From Labia minor (lineage: Eukaryota; Arthropoda; Insecta; Dermaptera; Spongiphoridae): 64,000 nucleotides of DNA. Both the position numbers and the translations under genes were made by a program. Location: positions 35,394,033 through 35,458,032 of the forward strand of contig OY720344.1 in NCBI GenBank assembly GCA_963082975.1. Reading direction: 5' to 3'. Below, one piece after another: positions 1 through 9,377 of this stretch (within the stretch, counting starts at the first letter, position 1; each line of letters begins with the position of its first letter). The notes under the pieces are model-generated. The model was not told the DNA's origin, made no database searches, and worked only from the letters and a program-made list of their open reading frames with translations.

Positions 1-97
1 TACTACTTTCAACCAAATACTATGTACCACTCGGGGGTACAGGGGGCGGAGCCCCCCTCTAGATGTGAAGAGCGACGAAGGAGCTCTGAGCAGCTAG
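1..97 (+). mobile_element. Helitron 3' end (cut by window start)
   Basis: The segment carries the G/C-rich tail block (gggggtacagggggcggagc), a short imperfect hairpin, and ends CAGCTAG followed by T. It is the same 3' terminus seen at 19.5, 22.4 and 52.9 kb. Helitrons end in CTRR after a hairpin and insert between A and T. Only the terminal part lies in the window, so nothing can be said about coding capacity. Confidence 0.7.
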
Positions 98-391
98 TTA
101 ACTAATAAAACATAAATATTATTAATATATTATAATATCGATTTACATTGTTTTTATTAGATTTTAGCTAAAAAAAATATATTTTGTTGTTTTCGTTTCG
201 TTTTAACAAAAATATGGAAAAATTAATTTCGATATTTTATTTAATTTTTTTATAAATAAAAAAAAATTTAATTTAATAATTACATTGAAATTTTTGACAT
301 TAAATCTTCCCATTTTTTAAAACCAATTTTTATTTTTTTTTATTTTCATTTGTTATCGGTGTATTAGCCGTCCTTGTATTTATATAATACT

Positions 392-531
392 TGGGGTGAC
401 CAAACGTCCCGTTTTTAGGTGCTCCTAGGCTTTTAAACATTTCGTACTTTTTTCAAAATTTGTTCAATTTGGTTCTAAAAAACGAAAAAAACAAGGTAAA
501 CCGTTTGTCCCGGTTTGGTGTTGTCGCCCTA
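392..531. mobile_element. hAT-type MITE with 8-bp TSD
   Basis: The ends are imperfect inverted repeats (TGGGGTGACCAAAC at left; right end reads TAGGGCGACAACACC on the other strand). The element is flanked on both sides by ATAATACT, a perfect 8-bp target duplication. The length is 140 bp with no coding capacity. An 8-bp duplication fits the hAT superfamily; an autonomous partner would be needed. Confidence 0.7.
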
Positions 532-539
532 ATAATACT

Positions 540-1699
540 CCTATTATATATAAATTTAAATTTTAAACCCAAAATGAATTTATCGGGGTTCTCTTACCCT
601 TAAGTTCGGACCATTATTGATTGTTTCGATTAAATCACTAATGGTAAGTTACAGGAATATATTTTGACAATTAACGTATTTTTTATTTATCGTTTATTGA
701 TATATAAATATAAAATATATAAACTAGTGCATTTTATTAAATTTATAAGTCTTACCATTTATATTTGCAACGTTATTATTGTAATAAAATATAGAAATAT
801 AAACATTTACGTTTTGACTCATAACCAAAAGGTTATCGAAATCATTCAGATTAATATTTTCTGTCAAAACTCAAATTATAAATAAACAACGGTAAGGTGA
901 TCCTAAAATGAACTTGCAAGTTAGGTTAATCTCAATTAAAAAAATAATATATACCATAAATAAATTCAAATCGATAATAATTATTTTATCCCATTTTATC
1001 CGTAGGCTTATATTTTTAAAAATATTTTTATTTATTATAGGTTATTGTGTTTAAAATTATTTAAAATAATACACCAAAGGTGATTTTAATTGATGGGAAA
1101 AATATTATCACAATATCTAATGTTCCACACTAATGGAGTTTATAATTTAATTGAGAATTTCATTGTAGAGAATGATCACGCATGAATGCTGACAGACACT
1201 CTTGGTCCCTTCACTTTCAAAGGCTTAAAAGGGAATCCTCTTTTAAAAAAGAAGACCTATTAGGAAAAAAATGCTTCATTTAGATTTCTTTTATAATAAA
1301 AAAAAAAGGAGGAGAATGAAAAAAAAATGTACAAACCTAATTTATATCTTAAGCAAACGAGAGAGAAAAAGGGGAGGCATCTGCCTTCTAAAGATAATAC
1401 AAAAAGCTTTAAATTTGCAACATTCTCCCTTGCAAGATTGTATAAAAAAAGCACGAATAAAGCTTTTGATGTCCGTTGATTGAGGAATGATGTTTGTTCT
1501 AAAAGAATTCTCTCTTCTATGATATTTTACCTGGTAGCTAATTTCAATTGAATCACCGAGTTTTATTTTTTATTTGAATAAAATTTTAAAAGTGTAAATT
1601 CCACTTGATTAAAAAATTCCAGTTATTATAAAAACCAATAAAAAAGTCTTTCAATATGTGTATAAGTGTTTAAATGATACATATTTTAGTTAAAATATC
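540..1699. other. AT-rich DNA without recognisable gene
   Basis: Low-complexity A/T sequence. Short open frames here are what such composition gives by chance. I see no transposon ends, no RNA gene and no convincing splice sites. Confidence 0.6.
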
Positions 1700-2088
1700 G
1701 AATAGGAGTTGTGTGGAAGTAACTAAGATGGAGATGATTGAAGGAATGTGGTCATTGTGGCCAAGATAATAATTTGAAAGGGGAAGTGAGGGAGTTAGGA
1801 GAGAATAGGAGTTGTGTGGAAGTAACTAAGATGGAGATGATTGAAGGAATGTGGTCATTGTGGCCAAGATAATAATTTGAAAGGGGAAGTGAGGGAGTTA
1901 GGAGAGAATAGGAGTTGTGTGGAAGTAACTATAAGATGGAGACGATTGAAGGAATAAGGTCATTGTGGCCAAGATAATAATTTGAAAGGGGAAGTGAGGG
2001 AGTTAGGAGAGAATAGGAGTTGTGTGGAAGTAACTATAAGATGGAGACGATTGAAGGAATAAGGTCATTGTGGCCAAGATAATAATTA
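1700..2088 (+). repeat. Minisatellite, four copies of a 103-105 bp unit
   Basis: The unit starting GAATAGGAGTTGTGTGG recurs at 1700, 1803, 1906 and 2011. The last two copies share a 2-bp insertion (ACTATAAG for ACTAAG), so they are most closely related. The unit aligns by eye with the 3' tail of the local RTE-like LINE (compare 37200-37300 and 53700-53800: a GTGAGAGAG...GGAGAGGGTAG block followed by GAAGTGTGGTTGCTGCGACCA). The array is therefore probably an expanded LINE tail. Confidence 0.85.
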
Positions 2089-2976
2089 CCTTACCTTAAC
2101 AAAATTAAAATAAGAACATTATATATTTAATTATTATTATTTTTTTAAAATATTTGTACATTTATTATTTATTTATTATGATTAGAGAAAAAGAACAAGA
2201 ATGAGAAACTTATATATAATAAAAATCCGTGAGTGACTGATATAGTATCTCGTTTATCTTTTTTTTTTTATTTGACAAGACATTTCGAATGTCAATAAAT
2301 TTCCAATTCGGGTATTTACATACCTAAACCGAAACACATTTTTCACACACCCACTATTAAATGTGCCATCAACCATTTTTTTATACGTTTACTTAAATAA
2401 ATAAGAAAAATTTTATTGATTGCATGTTATACCTTCTTATATTTATTTATTGTCGCAATAAGTCACTATTAAATGTTAATAGGTTATAAATATTTATATT
2501 TGAATTATAAATATTTTTATAGTTTTAATATCGATAAAATAAAAATTATTTTAAAATTTAATAAATTATTTATATTTAAAATTACTATTTTAGAAAAGTT
2601 ATTTGTGGGAATAAACAAGTGCCAAAATGACTTTCCAATCTCAGTTTAATTGAACGCAGATTGTCACCGAATTACACTTGTCATTCAGTTCATACTAAAA
2701 TAGTAGGATATGTGAAGAGTAAAACACCTGCTCTGAAGATGAAATTTTAATTTCTTCCCTCGACATTATATAGAAGGTAAAACAGATCGATTTATTATAA
2801 ACGATTTGTATTTTCTATTAAATAAATTTGATATCATTTCCATGATAAAAAAAACAAAACGAAAATTTTTAAAAAGCAGACAAAAATTTAAGTGAGAAAA
2901 TTGTAAAAAGGTGTAAAGTCAATGATGTAAACATGTAAACTATTAAATTATTAAAGCTTTGGTGGTTGTTTTTATT
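2089..2976. other. AT-rich DNA, nothing identified
   Basis: No open frame of note, no transposon termini and no RNA gene recognised. Confidence 0.6.
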
Positions 2977-3117
2977 TATAATGGAATTTTGTAAATTAAA
3001 CCACAGCGTAACGTTACTACTTCTGCAATGGAAACGTTTTGTATATGTTTGTATTTTTTGAATAAATTTACAATAACAAATATCAATATGTGGTTTAATT
3101 TACAAAATTCCATTATA
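2977..3117. mobile_element. Small MITE with perfect 29-bp inverted repeats
   Basis: Positions 2977-3005 (starting TATAATGGAATTTTG) are the exact reverse complement of 3089-3117. The loop is 83 bp and non-coding. The whole 141-bp unit looks like a recent MITE. The superfamily is not clear because the target duplication may be only TA. Confidence 0.65.
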
Positions 3118-3551
3118 TGTAAACTATTAGTTTCTTCAGATGAGTTTCGTGAAAAATTTACTGTAACATTTCAGGCATTTAGAAATGTTAATTGAGATAC
3201 TGCGTTAAAATCGGTTTTTGCCTTTTTTGAAAACTGTAAAATCATCAAAGATACCATGGTTAATCAGTAAACCTAAAATGATAATGGTCTTAAGAAAATT
3301 TAGAAAAGTTATATGAGGGTTGGCTTTTATATTTCGGGATTGGACAACCCTAGTATTACTATCTGGCAACTGACAGCTCTATAGTAAAGTTTGACATTTT
3401 TGAGGTTATACAAGTACATGTGTGAGTTTATAGATAAAAGTAAATTTCTTAATATTATAAATAAATTTATCTTCCCTAATTTAATATAAATATTTGAATA
3501 TATTATTATTATATTAATTTTTAATATTATTTGCGTTTGGACCATCTGGGA
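3118..3551. other. AT-rich DNA, nothing identified
   Basis: No feature recognised. The open frame on the minus strand at 3327-3545 is a low-complexity, Ile-rich run and is not convincing. Confidence 0.5.
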
Positions 3552-4020
3552 TCAAGCAAAGCTCCCACTTTCTTCTTATTCACACATGCTTCTTTGTTTT
3601 TCCAGATCTTCTTGAAGAGCAATTATCTGGATTTTCTGCCGATCAAGTTCCATTATTAGACTATGTAACTTTCCGGCTTTTTAATAAGGGTATTGACGTT
3701 CAGTGTGCCCATATATGAGTGTTCCTTGGGTGTTAACTTCATTTTTCTTTTTATATGTTCGTGAAGATCCGAGTCCTCCAGACGGGTGGATTGAGTACCA
3801 CCTGGAGTATTTGTTCTTCTCATCACTATCCATTGTTGCGTGTGGTTGCTTATTTTGAAGTAATCCTGCTGTAGCAGGGTTAAATAGAACCAGGCTTGTC
3901 AGTTCCTGGAGCGGGAGGTAGCTGATGTTAGATTAAATTTTATTTGAAAAATTTGTTCTTAGTTGGAATCGAACTCCGACTTCATGTGTAGAAAATTGCC
4001 ACTATACACGCACTGCTAAA
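3552..4020 (-). pseudogene. RTE-like LINE 5' end with tRNA-like head and endonuclease start
   Basis: Read on the minus strand, the segment begins near 4020 with a tRNA-like stretch that includes a B-box-like GGAGTTCGATTCCAAC. It then runs through a leader and into a broken frame containing 'TLNVNTLI', 'MELDRQKIQIIALQE' and 'NKEACV'. This matches the start of the AP-endonuclease domain of RTE/craniofacial-development-protein-2-like LINEs (usual pattern: TWNVRTL, later ALQET). Frameshifts and stops show it is dead. The LTR element at 4038 begins just beyond it. Confidence 0.6.
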
Positions 4021-4273
4021 TATTATATATATATATATAGGATCTGAAAAAATGAAATTTATTTTATTTTATTATTTCCCCATGAAGATGTTCTCGGAGC
4101 GACTAAGCAAATTCGTGTCGCACCGGGACATATATTTAAAACCTCGCTACCCCCTCTTAGAAGCTTACGATTGGCTATAATAAGCTGGCCATCTATTGGC
4201 TCTTCGTTCAGCGCCTAGCACGCTATTGGTTGTCGAGAGTCCCCACCACTCCGCCTAGATGTCGCCAGCCGGG

Positions 4274-4280
4274 TATAAAA
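4274..4280 (+). promoter_or_regulatory. TATA box of the 5' LTR
   Basis: TATAAAA in a GC-richer context (GCCGGGTATAAAAAGCCG), in the middle of the LTR and upstream of the polyadenylation signal. This is the expected U3-R order. The transcript would start about 25-30 bp downstream. Confidence 0.65.
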
Positions 4281-4483
4281 AGCCGTGAAGCAGGCTAGCT
4301 TGCCAGTAGCAGCAGTAGCAGCAGTAGCAGCAGTAGCAGTTGTGATTCAAGACGTTAAGAAGAACATATACGAAGAACGAAGAACGAAGAACCGAAGATT
4401 TCCAAGACGTTTATTTTTATCTGTGTATATATTTTTTGCTAATATTTCTAAACAAAAACCATATATTTTTTGCTACACTTTTC

Positions 4484-4489
4484 AATAAA
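4484..4489 (+). terminator. LTR polyadenylation signal AATAAA
   Basis: AATAAA lies downstream of the TATA box and about 85 bp before the LTR end. The same signal in the 3' LTR (7465-7470) would end the genomic transcript. Confidence 0.5.
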
Positions 4490-4576
4490 AACGATATATT
4501 TTTTGCTACCTTTTTCTTCAAAAACGATATTTTTTAATACATCTGCTTCACTATCGAAGCCACCAACCCTACAATT

Positions 4577-4596
4577 TGAGGGCTCAGTCCGAGATT
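4577..4596 (+). promoter_or_regulatory. Candidate tRNA primer-binding site
   Basis: TGAGGGCTCAGTCCGAGATT starts a few bases after the LTR terminal CA. It resembles a tRNA-Pro-type primer site (TGGGGGCTCGTCCGGGAT pattern) with several differences, including TGA instead of the usual TGG start. Position supports the call; the tRNA identity is inference. Confidence 0.45.
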
Positions 4597-4836
4597 GAAG
4601 AATCATTACCCCTAGTAACCACGAAGAAACAAGAGCCAAACGAGGAAATATCCAGTCTTCAAGATACAAGACGCAAGATTCAAGTTTCAAGATTTTTCTA
4701 AATCTTTCTCCTTTTTCTCCTTATCCCCTCAGTGAATTGGAAACGACCCACGTTAATCAATTCATTGGGCACCGAAGGACCATCACGCTGTCAAATCCTA
4801 TTTTCATTTAATATTTCCATACATACGCCTTTCAAA

Positions 4837-6990
4837 ATGACTTCCTTTGAAACTATCCCATTCGTTCAACGTCAGCTAGCTTTGGCTGAATTCAAGATTA
4901 TAAAAAGTTTGCACAAAATTCTTTACGACGAAGAAGCCGATCGAAAAAGCCGTAGCAAAGTAAAACGATTTGCTGGATTTGATTTCGAAAGAGAGTCGGA
5001 AGAATTCAAGAATCGACTTGAAACGATGAACTCTTTAAACACAGCCACTTTAATTAAAATTGGAAACATTTTAAATATAGCTGAAAATTCTAAAGACGAC
5101 ATAATAAACGCTATTACAGATGTTTTATTCAATTTGGCTGAATTTGGAAGAAAATTAAATGAATCGGAAGCAGAAGAAACAGAAGATGAAGAAGAAGAAG
5201 AAGAAAATGAAGAAGAAGCAACTGAAGAAGTACGCCAAGTTCCATCTTCATTAAGATATCCCTTTGCTGTCAACATAAGAGATATCGAAGACTTGGTAAA
5301 GAAATTTGATGGTGCTAAAACATATTCAGTTAACCGCTGGATACAAGATATAGAAGACGAAGCAGACATCCATTTATTAGACGAAAGACAAACGATGATA
5401 CTAGCAAGAAGATGTCTCACAGGACTTGCAAAATTGTATTTCGAAAATACAAAAGGTGTCAAGACATGGAGAGACATGAAAACAAGCCTGAGAAAACAAT
5501 TTTCCCCAAAGATCGACGAAATCGAGATTCATCGAGAATTGGGAAACAGAAAAATGAAAAGAGGCGAAGATGCAACTGAATATTTTATTCATATGCAAAA
5601 GATTGCGAATCAAGGTGATATAAAGCCGAAATTACTAATTGAATATATAATTAATGGAATCGAAGATCCTCATAGCAAAATGTTTCTAGTTGGAACAAAA
5701 ACATTGACAGATCTCCAACAAAAACTAAACATGTTGGGCGACTTTATAAAAGAAGCATTAATAAGAAGAAACCCCGTTGAAAGAAAAGATACTAATCCGA
5801 AACATATCCAAGAAAAGAAAAAAGAAACCACAAGATGTTTCAACTGTGGAAACACTTCACATTTTTCTAACGAGTGTCCATCTAAGAACAGGGGTGTCAA
5901 ATGTTTTAAATGTAATAATTTTGGACATAAATCATTTGATTGCCCCACTAAGAAAAAAGAAGTATATAAAATAGAAATGGAAGAAATAATGAAGGTAGAA
6001 TCTGATGGAAAAGATCAAGCAAAAGACTCTGATAAAAAAACCGAATCAAAAAAAGAAAATGAAATTAAATCTGATGAAACATCTCCAGGAGAAACAAAAG
6101 AAGAAGAGAAAAAAGACGAAAGCACCTCGATGGAAACAGATGAAGTGAAAAAATCTAAAGAAGTGACAAAAGAGGAAAAGTCAAAAGAAGAGAAAACAGA
6201 GAAAATTGATACGAAAGAAGCTAAAGTAAATGAATACACAGAAAAAAAAGATGAAACACCAAAAGAAAAAGAAACAACTAAAGAGGAAAATGATGTGAAA
6301 AAGGCAGAAGAAACCAAACCAGAAGTTAAAGAAGAAAAAGAAAAAGAGGTCTCATCTGAAGAGAAGAAGAAAGAAGAGAGTGAAAATGAAAAGATGGAGG
6401 TAGAAAAGGAAGAAGAAACTGAAAAGAAAGAATCGAAGAAAAAAGAAGAGACTGAAAAAGTGGAAGTCAAAGAAGAAAAGAATGAAGATGAAGATGAAGA
6501 ATCTCGAAAGACTGATAATGAAAAAAAGACTGAAAGTAATGTTAATGAAGAGGATAAATCAAATGAAGGTGAATCAATGGAAGTTGATAAGGATGAAAGC
6601 ACTTCAGAGGATCAAAATAAAACAATTCGTGGAGAAGATTTTGATCCCAATGATAAAATTTTTGATCTTGATAAAATACGAACTACAAGTAAAGTTAAAA
6701 CTGAAAATAGTATAGTAAATAATGAAAAGGAAGACTTTAATTTTTATGAGGTTAGTGAATTAAAAGAAATAATGAATGTGAATTTAGATTTAGAAACAGA
6801 CATAAATAATTTATCCGAATCACAAGATATGGATGATAAGATAAGTATATTTGATGTGAAATCTAATAAACTATTTTATCCTGCTCATTGTGTGAAGAAA
6901 GAAATTGATAAATATCGAAAAAGGAAGAAGGTGAAGTGGAGAGACAAGATAGAATGTTGTGAAGGTGCCGATGACAACTACGAGAATTGA
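4837..6990 (+). CDS. gag: Gag-like protein with N-terminal DEK-type domain, two CCHC knuckles and Lys/Glu-rich tail
   Basis: An intact ORF of 717 codons. I start at the ATG at 4837 (context TTCAAAATG); an in-frame GTG lies 105 bp upstream but is an unlikely start. Residues ~15-106 resemble the pre-SAP/SAP region of DEK, a chromatin protein that binds structured DNA: LHKILYD (25-31), FAGFDFE (45-51) with S-x-x-FK after it, then a SAP-like helix pair from ~67 (LIKIGNIL...DDIINAI). An acidic run follows (~111-130). Residues ~140-310 form a retrotransposon Gag core (RWIQDIEDEA, LARRCLTGLAKLYF, W-RDMKTSLRKQF). Zinc knuckles of CX2CX4HX4C type are C334-C347 and C356-C369. Residues ~385-595 are almost entirely K/E/D/S/T. 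The last ~120 residues end KWRDKIECCEG, possibly a remnant of a pol end. There are no protease or RT motifs. The expected role is RNA packaging and particle assembly; chromatin tethering by the DEK-like part is inference. Confidence 0.85.
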   Translation: MTSFETIPFVQRQLALAEFKIIKSLHKILYDEEADRKSRSKVKRFAGFDFERESEEFKNRLETMNSLNTATLIKIGNILNIAENSKDDIINAITDVLFNLAEFGRKLNESEAEETEDEEEEEENEEEATEEVRQVPSSLRYPFAVNIRDIEDLVKKFDGAKTYSVNRWIQDIEDEADIHLLDERQTMILARRCLTGLAKLYFENTKGVKTWRDMKTSLRKQFSPKIDEIEIHRELGNRKMKRGEDATEYFIHMQKIANQGDIKPKLLIEYIINGIEDPHSKMFLVGTKTLTDLQQKLNMLGDFIKEALIRRNPVERKDTNPKHIQEKKKETTRCFNCGNTSHFSNECPSKNRGVKCFKCNNFGHKSFDCPTKKKEVYKIEMEEIMKVESDGKDQAKDSDKKTESKKENEIKSDETSPGETKEEEKKDESTSMETDEVKKSKEVTKEEKSKEEKTEKIDTKEAKVNEYTEKKDETPKEKETTKEENDVKKAEETKPEVKEEKEKEVSSEEKKKEESENEKMEVEKEEETEKKESKKKEETEKVEVKEEKNEDEDEESRKTDNEKKTESNVNEEDKSNEGESMEVDKDESTSEDQNKTIRGEDFDPNDKIFDLDKIRTTSKVKTENSIVNNEKEDFNFYEVSELKEIMNVNLDLETDINNLSESQDMDDKISIFDVKSNKLFYPAHCVKKEIDKYRKRKKVKWRDKIECCEGADDNYEN

Positions 6991-7010
6991 CATTCGGGTC
7001 GAATGTCACC

Positions 7011-7024
7011 AAAGAGGGGGTGAG
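7011..7024 (+). promoter_or_regulatory. Polypurine tract
   Basis: AAAGAGGGGGTGAG lies directly before the 3' LTR, 20 bp after the gag stop. This is the standard position for plus-strand DNA priming. Confidence 0.75.
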
Positions 7025-7027
7025 TTA

Positions 7028-7550
7028 TAGGATCTGAAAAAATGAAATTTATTTTATTTTATTATTTCCCCATGAAGATGTTCTCGGAGCGACTAAGCAA
7101 ATTCGTGTCGCACCGGGACATATATTTAAAACCTCGCTACCCCCTCTTAGAAGCTTACGATTGGCTATAATAAGCTGGCCATCTATTGGCTCTTCGTTCA
7201 GCGCCTAGCACGCTATTGGTTGTCGAGAGTCCCCACCACTCCGCCTAGATGTCGCCAGCCGGGTATAAAAAGCCGTGAAGCAGGCTAGCTTGCCAGTAGC
7301 AGCAGTAGCAGCAGTAGCAGTTGTGATTCAAGACGTTAAGAAGAACATATACGAAGAACGAAGAACGAAGAACCGAAGATTTCCAAGACGTTTATTTTTA
7401 TCTGTGTATATATTTTTTGCTAATATTTCTAAACAAAAACCATATATTTTTTGCTACACTTTTCAATAAAAACGATATATTTTTTGCTACCTTTTTCTTC
7501 AAAAACGATATTTTTTAATACATCTGCTTCACTATCGAAGCCACCAACCC

Positions 7551-7554
<4 letters not shown>
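7028..7554 (+). repeat. 3' LTR
   Basis: Matches the 5' LTR base for base as far as I can read, apart from lacking 9 bp of the CAG/TAG run. TATAAAA at 7264-7270 and AATAAA at 7465-7470. It runs straight into a (TA)n tract at 7555-7588. Confidence 0.9.

Positions 7555-7588
<34 letters not shown>
7555..7588. repeat. (TA)n microsatellite, LTR target
   Basis: A pure TA run abutting the 3' LTR. The 5' LTR is abutted by a similar run at 4023-4037. The pre-insertion site was therefore a TA microsatellite. Confidence 0.9.
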
Positions 7589-7591
<3 letters not shown>

Positions 7592-7702
7592 AATATATAC
7601 CTAATTCACATCAAGAACCGAATTAAATCAATAAAATCATTTTTAAGGAAAATATGTAAATTTAATAATGTAAAGAGGTACATACTTACGATCAGCTCAT
7701 TA

Positions 7703-8230
7703 CGAGGGCAGGTCAATAAGTCCATGACTTTTTTAAATTTTTTGAACACTGCTTCTGTCAGCTGGCAATGATCATCTGACTTCTCGCGAAATTTGAACCA
7801 GCTGGGGAAATTAGTTTTTGTTTGACATTAATTAAAAACAATACCTCGTGATTGGAGAAGAAAATGGAAAAAAGTGAATTTTCATGTACAATCCATGTAT
7901 TAGGATACGAATCGCTCCCTCATCCGCCCTGTTCTCCAGATTTAGCTCCGACCGACTATTTCTTGTTTCTAAACCTGAAGAAATGGCTCGGTGGAAAGAG
8001 ATTTGACTTCAACGATGAAATCATCTCACAAACAAACCTATTTTGATGACCTCAACAAATCTTATTTTTTAGAACCAATGTTTTTCTACAATTTAAAAAA
8101 ATTTTAAAAAATTTTAGAAAAACGTTGTATGAAATGAATAGAGCCAAAGACTCTACGTTGAAAAATAAAATAATTTTTTATCTAAAAACCTGGGTATCAT
8201 TCGAAAAGTCACGGACTTATTGACCTTCCA
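7703..8230 (+). mobile_element. Internally deleted mariner with both terminal repeats
   Basis: The left end CGAGGGCAGGTCAATAAGTC and the right end, read on the minus strand (TGGAAGGTCAATAAGTC), are inverted repeats flanked by TA. The element is 528 bp, against about 1.3 kb for an intact mariner. The middle retains the last part of the transposase. Confidence 0.8.
7852..8046 (+). pseudogene. Mariner transposase C-terminal remnant
   Basis: The frame holds 'HPPCSPDLAPTDYFLFLNL' followed by 'KKWLGGKRFDFNDEI'. This is the catalytic-motif block of DD34D mariner transposases (usual HPPYSPDLAPSDYFLF), including the third Asp. About 280 N-terminal residues are missing and the frame stops early at 8044. 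It cannot be active. Confidence 0.85.
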
Positions 8231-8327
8231 TATGAAAAAATTGGTATATTAAATACTCTGTCCTGTAAAAAAGTGACGCATCTGGAATATTTCAATTTTT
8301 TCCCCTTAGTTCTTTTTTTATACTTCA

Positions 8328-8792
8328 AATCTTATTTATATTAAAATTTATCTAAATACTGATAATTTGTAATAGATTTATAAAGAAAATAACATTATTT
8401 ATATCAAAAAATAAATTTATTTTAAAAAAATACATTTTTTGCAGAATCAAAAATTAATATTTTTCAATTTTTTTTTTTTAAAGCGTATACTTTTTCCATC
8501 ATCCACTAATGCTAACGCTCGAGCCATTTGTTCTGGTGTAATCATTTTTTTTTTTAATTATTACAACCCAGACGATGTATTCCATAAAGAATTTCAATCG
8601 TAAATGAGAAAAATTTTATTCAAAAGCAATAAAATTTAATAAAAATGTTATTTGATACTTTTGTAATTTGATCTTCGATTTGATTAATTTTGAATAGATT
8701 TAATTTCATTGCATAAAATTGATATTTTCTTTATAAAGCTATTACAAATTATCAGTATTTAGATAAATTTTAATATAAATAAGATTTAATTA
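8328..8792. mobile_element. Inverted-repeat element with transposase N-terminal remnant
   Basis: Arms 8328-8393 and 8725-8792 are near-perfect reverse complements (AAATCTTATTTATATTAAAA against the right arm). Between them, minus-strand 8545-8483 reads an ATG-started 'MITPEQMARALALVDDGKSI', which resembles the helix-turn-helix start of Tc1/IS630-type transposases. The remainder of the transposase is gone. I infer a MITE derived from such a transposon. Confidence 0.5.
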
Positions 8793-9061
8793 AAACTGAA
8801 TTATAAACAACACTAATTCTAAATAAATAATACAAGAAATTACTCTGTTTTAACATAAGTAATTATGAAATAATTAGCGAATAAAAGTATTTCAATTTCT
8901 TCTTCTTTATAACATATATGGAGATGTTCAACTTAAGATCATTTTTCACCTTGTCCTTTTCTTTCTATGCCATACTTTGTGTATACCAAACTTATTGTTA
9001 TTAACTTTTTTTTGACTTGTCATCTACCCAATCTTCTAATTTACACGACCTTACACTAAAA

Positions 9062-9369
9062 CAGGGATGCCCAACCTTTTAATTTAATGGGCCACATCGC
9101 AAACTTAAATATTTAACTGGGCCGCAAAATTACCAGAATATGTTAAGCCTAGCTAGTGAATGTCTCAAAACTTATGGAGATTTTTGGGGATAGAGGTGGT
9201 TTTTTGTTTTTGAATGTTGCAGCCTTTTTTTTATAGCCTCGAAGTTATAGGTCGCTTGCCGGACTGTGAATTCTTTAAAATTTAACTTCAAAATGAGTCG
9301 ATAGTGGGCCGCATCAAAACTTTGAGTGGGCCGCAATGCGGCCCGCGGGCCGCGTGTTAGACATCCCTG
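9062..9369. mobile_element. hAT-type element, 308 bp, 8-bp TSD
   Basis: The ends are CAGGGATGCCCAACC and, on the opposite strand, CAGGGATGTCTAACAC. Both sides carry CACTAAAA, a perfect 8-bp duplication. The interior has GC-rich GGGCCGC blocks near both ends. It is non-coding. Confidence 0.85.
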
Positions 9370-9377
9370 CACTAAAA

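Larger units (their letters stand above)
4038..4573 (+). repeat. 5' LTR
   Basis: Begins TAGGATCTGAAAAAATG and ends AACCCTACA. It contains a TATA box, a short (CAGCAGTAG)n run and a polyadenylation signal. It is 9 bp longer than the 3' LTR, all within the CAG/TAG run. The exact left border is ambiguous because it joins a (TA)n tract. Confidence 0.9.
4038..7554 (+). mobile_element. Young LTR retrotransposon encoding only a DEK-like/Gag protein
   Basis: A complete 3.5-kb element: 5' LTR (536 bp), primer site, one intact ORF, polypurine tract, 3' LTR (527 bp). The LTRs read as identical except for a 9-bp difference in a CAG/TAG repeat, so insertion was recent. There is no protease, reverse transcriptase, RNase H or integrase, so the element must be mobilised in trans. 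It sits in a (TA)n microsatellite, which masks the target duplication. The Gag core and zinc knuckles suggest a Ty3/gypsy-type source. A solo LTR of the same family lies at 14604-15146 on the minus strand. Confidence 0.9.

Noticed and set aside
664-885. Open frame with Ile/Tyr-rich translation (and similar ones at 3327, 23201, 26176, 63617)
   Set aside because: Extreme A/T composition gives such frames by chance; no motif, no splice sites. 23201-23566 is antisense of the env-like remnant.
4285-4488. Ala/Val-rich frame in the LTRs
   Set aside because: Lies over the TATA-to-polyA part of the LTR and comes from the CAG/TAG repeat.
4732-4836. Extension of the Gag frame upstream of the ATG to a GTG
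   Set aside because: Eukaryotic element; GTG is an unlikely start, the first ATG at 4837 has a reasonable context and the DEK-like region begins after it.
6015-6602. 195-codon Ser/Phe-rich frame on the minus strand
   Set aside because: It is the antisense of the Lys/Glu-rich gag tail; purine-only coding gives a stop-free Ser/Phe frame on the other strand.
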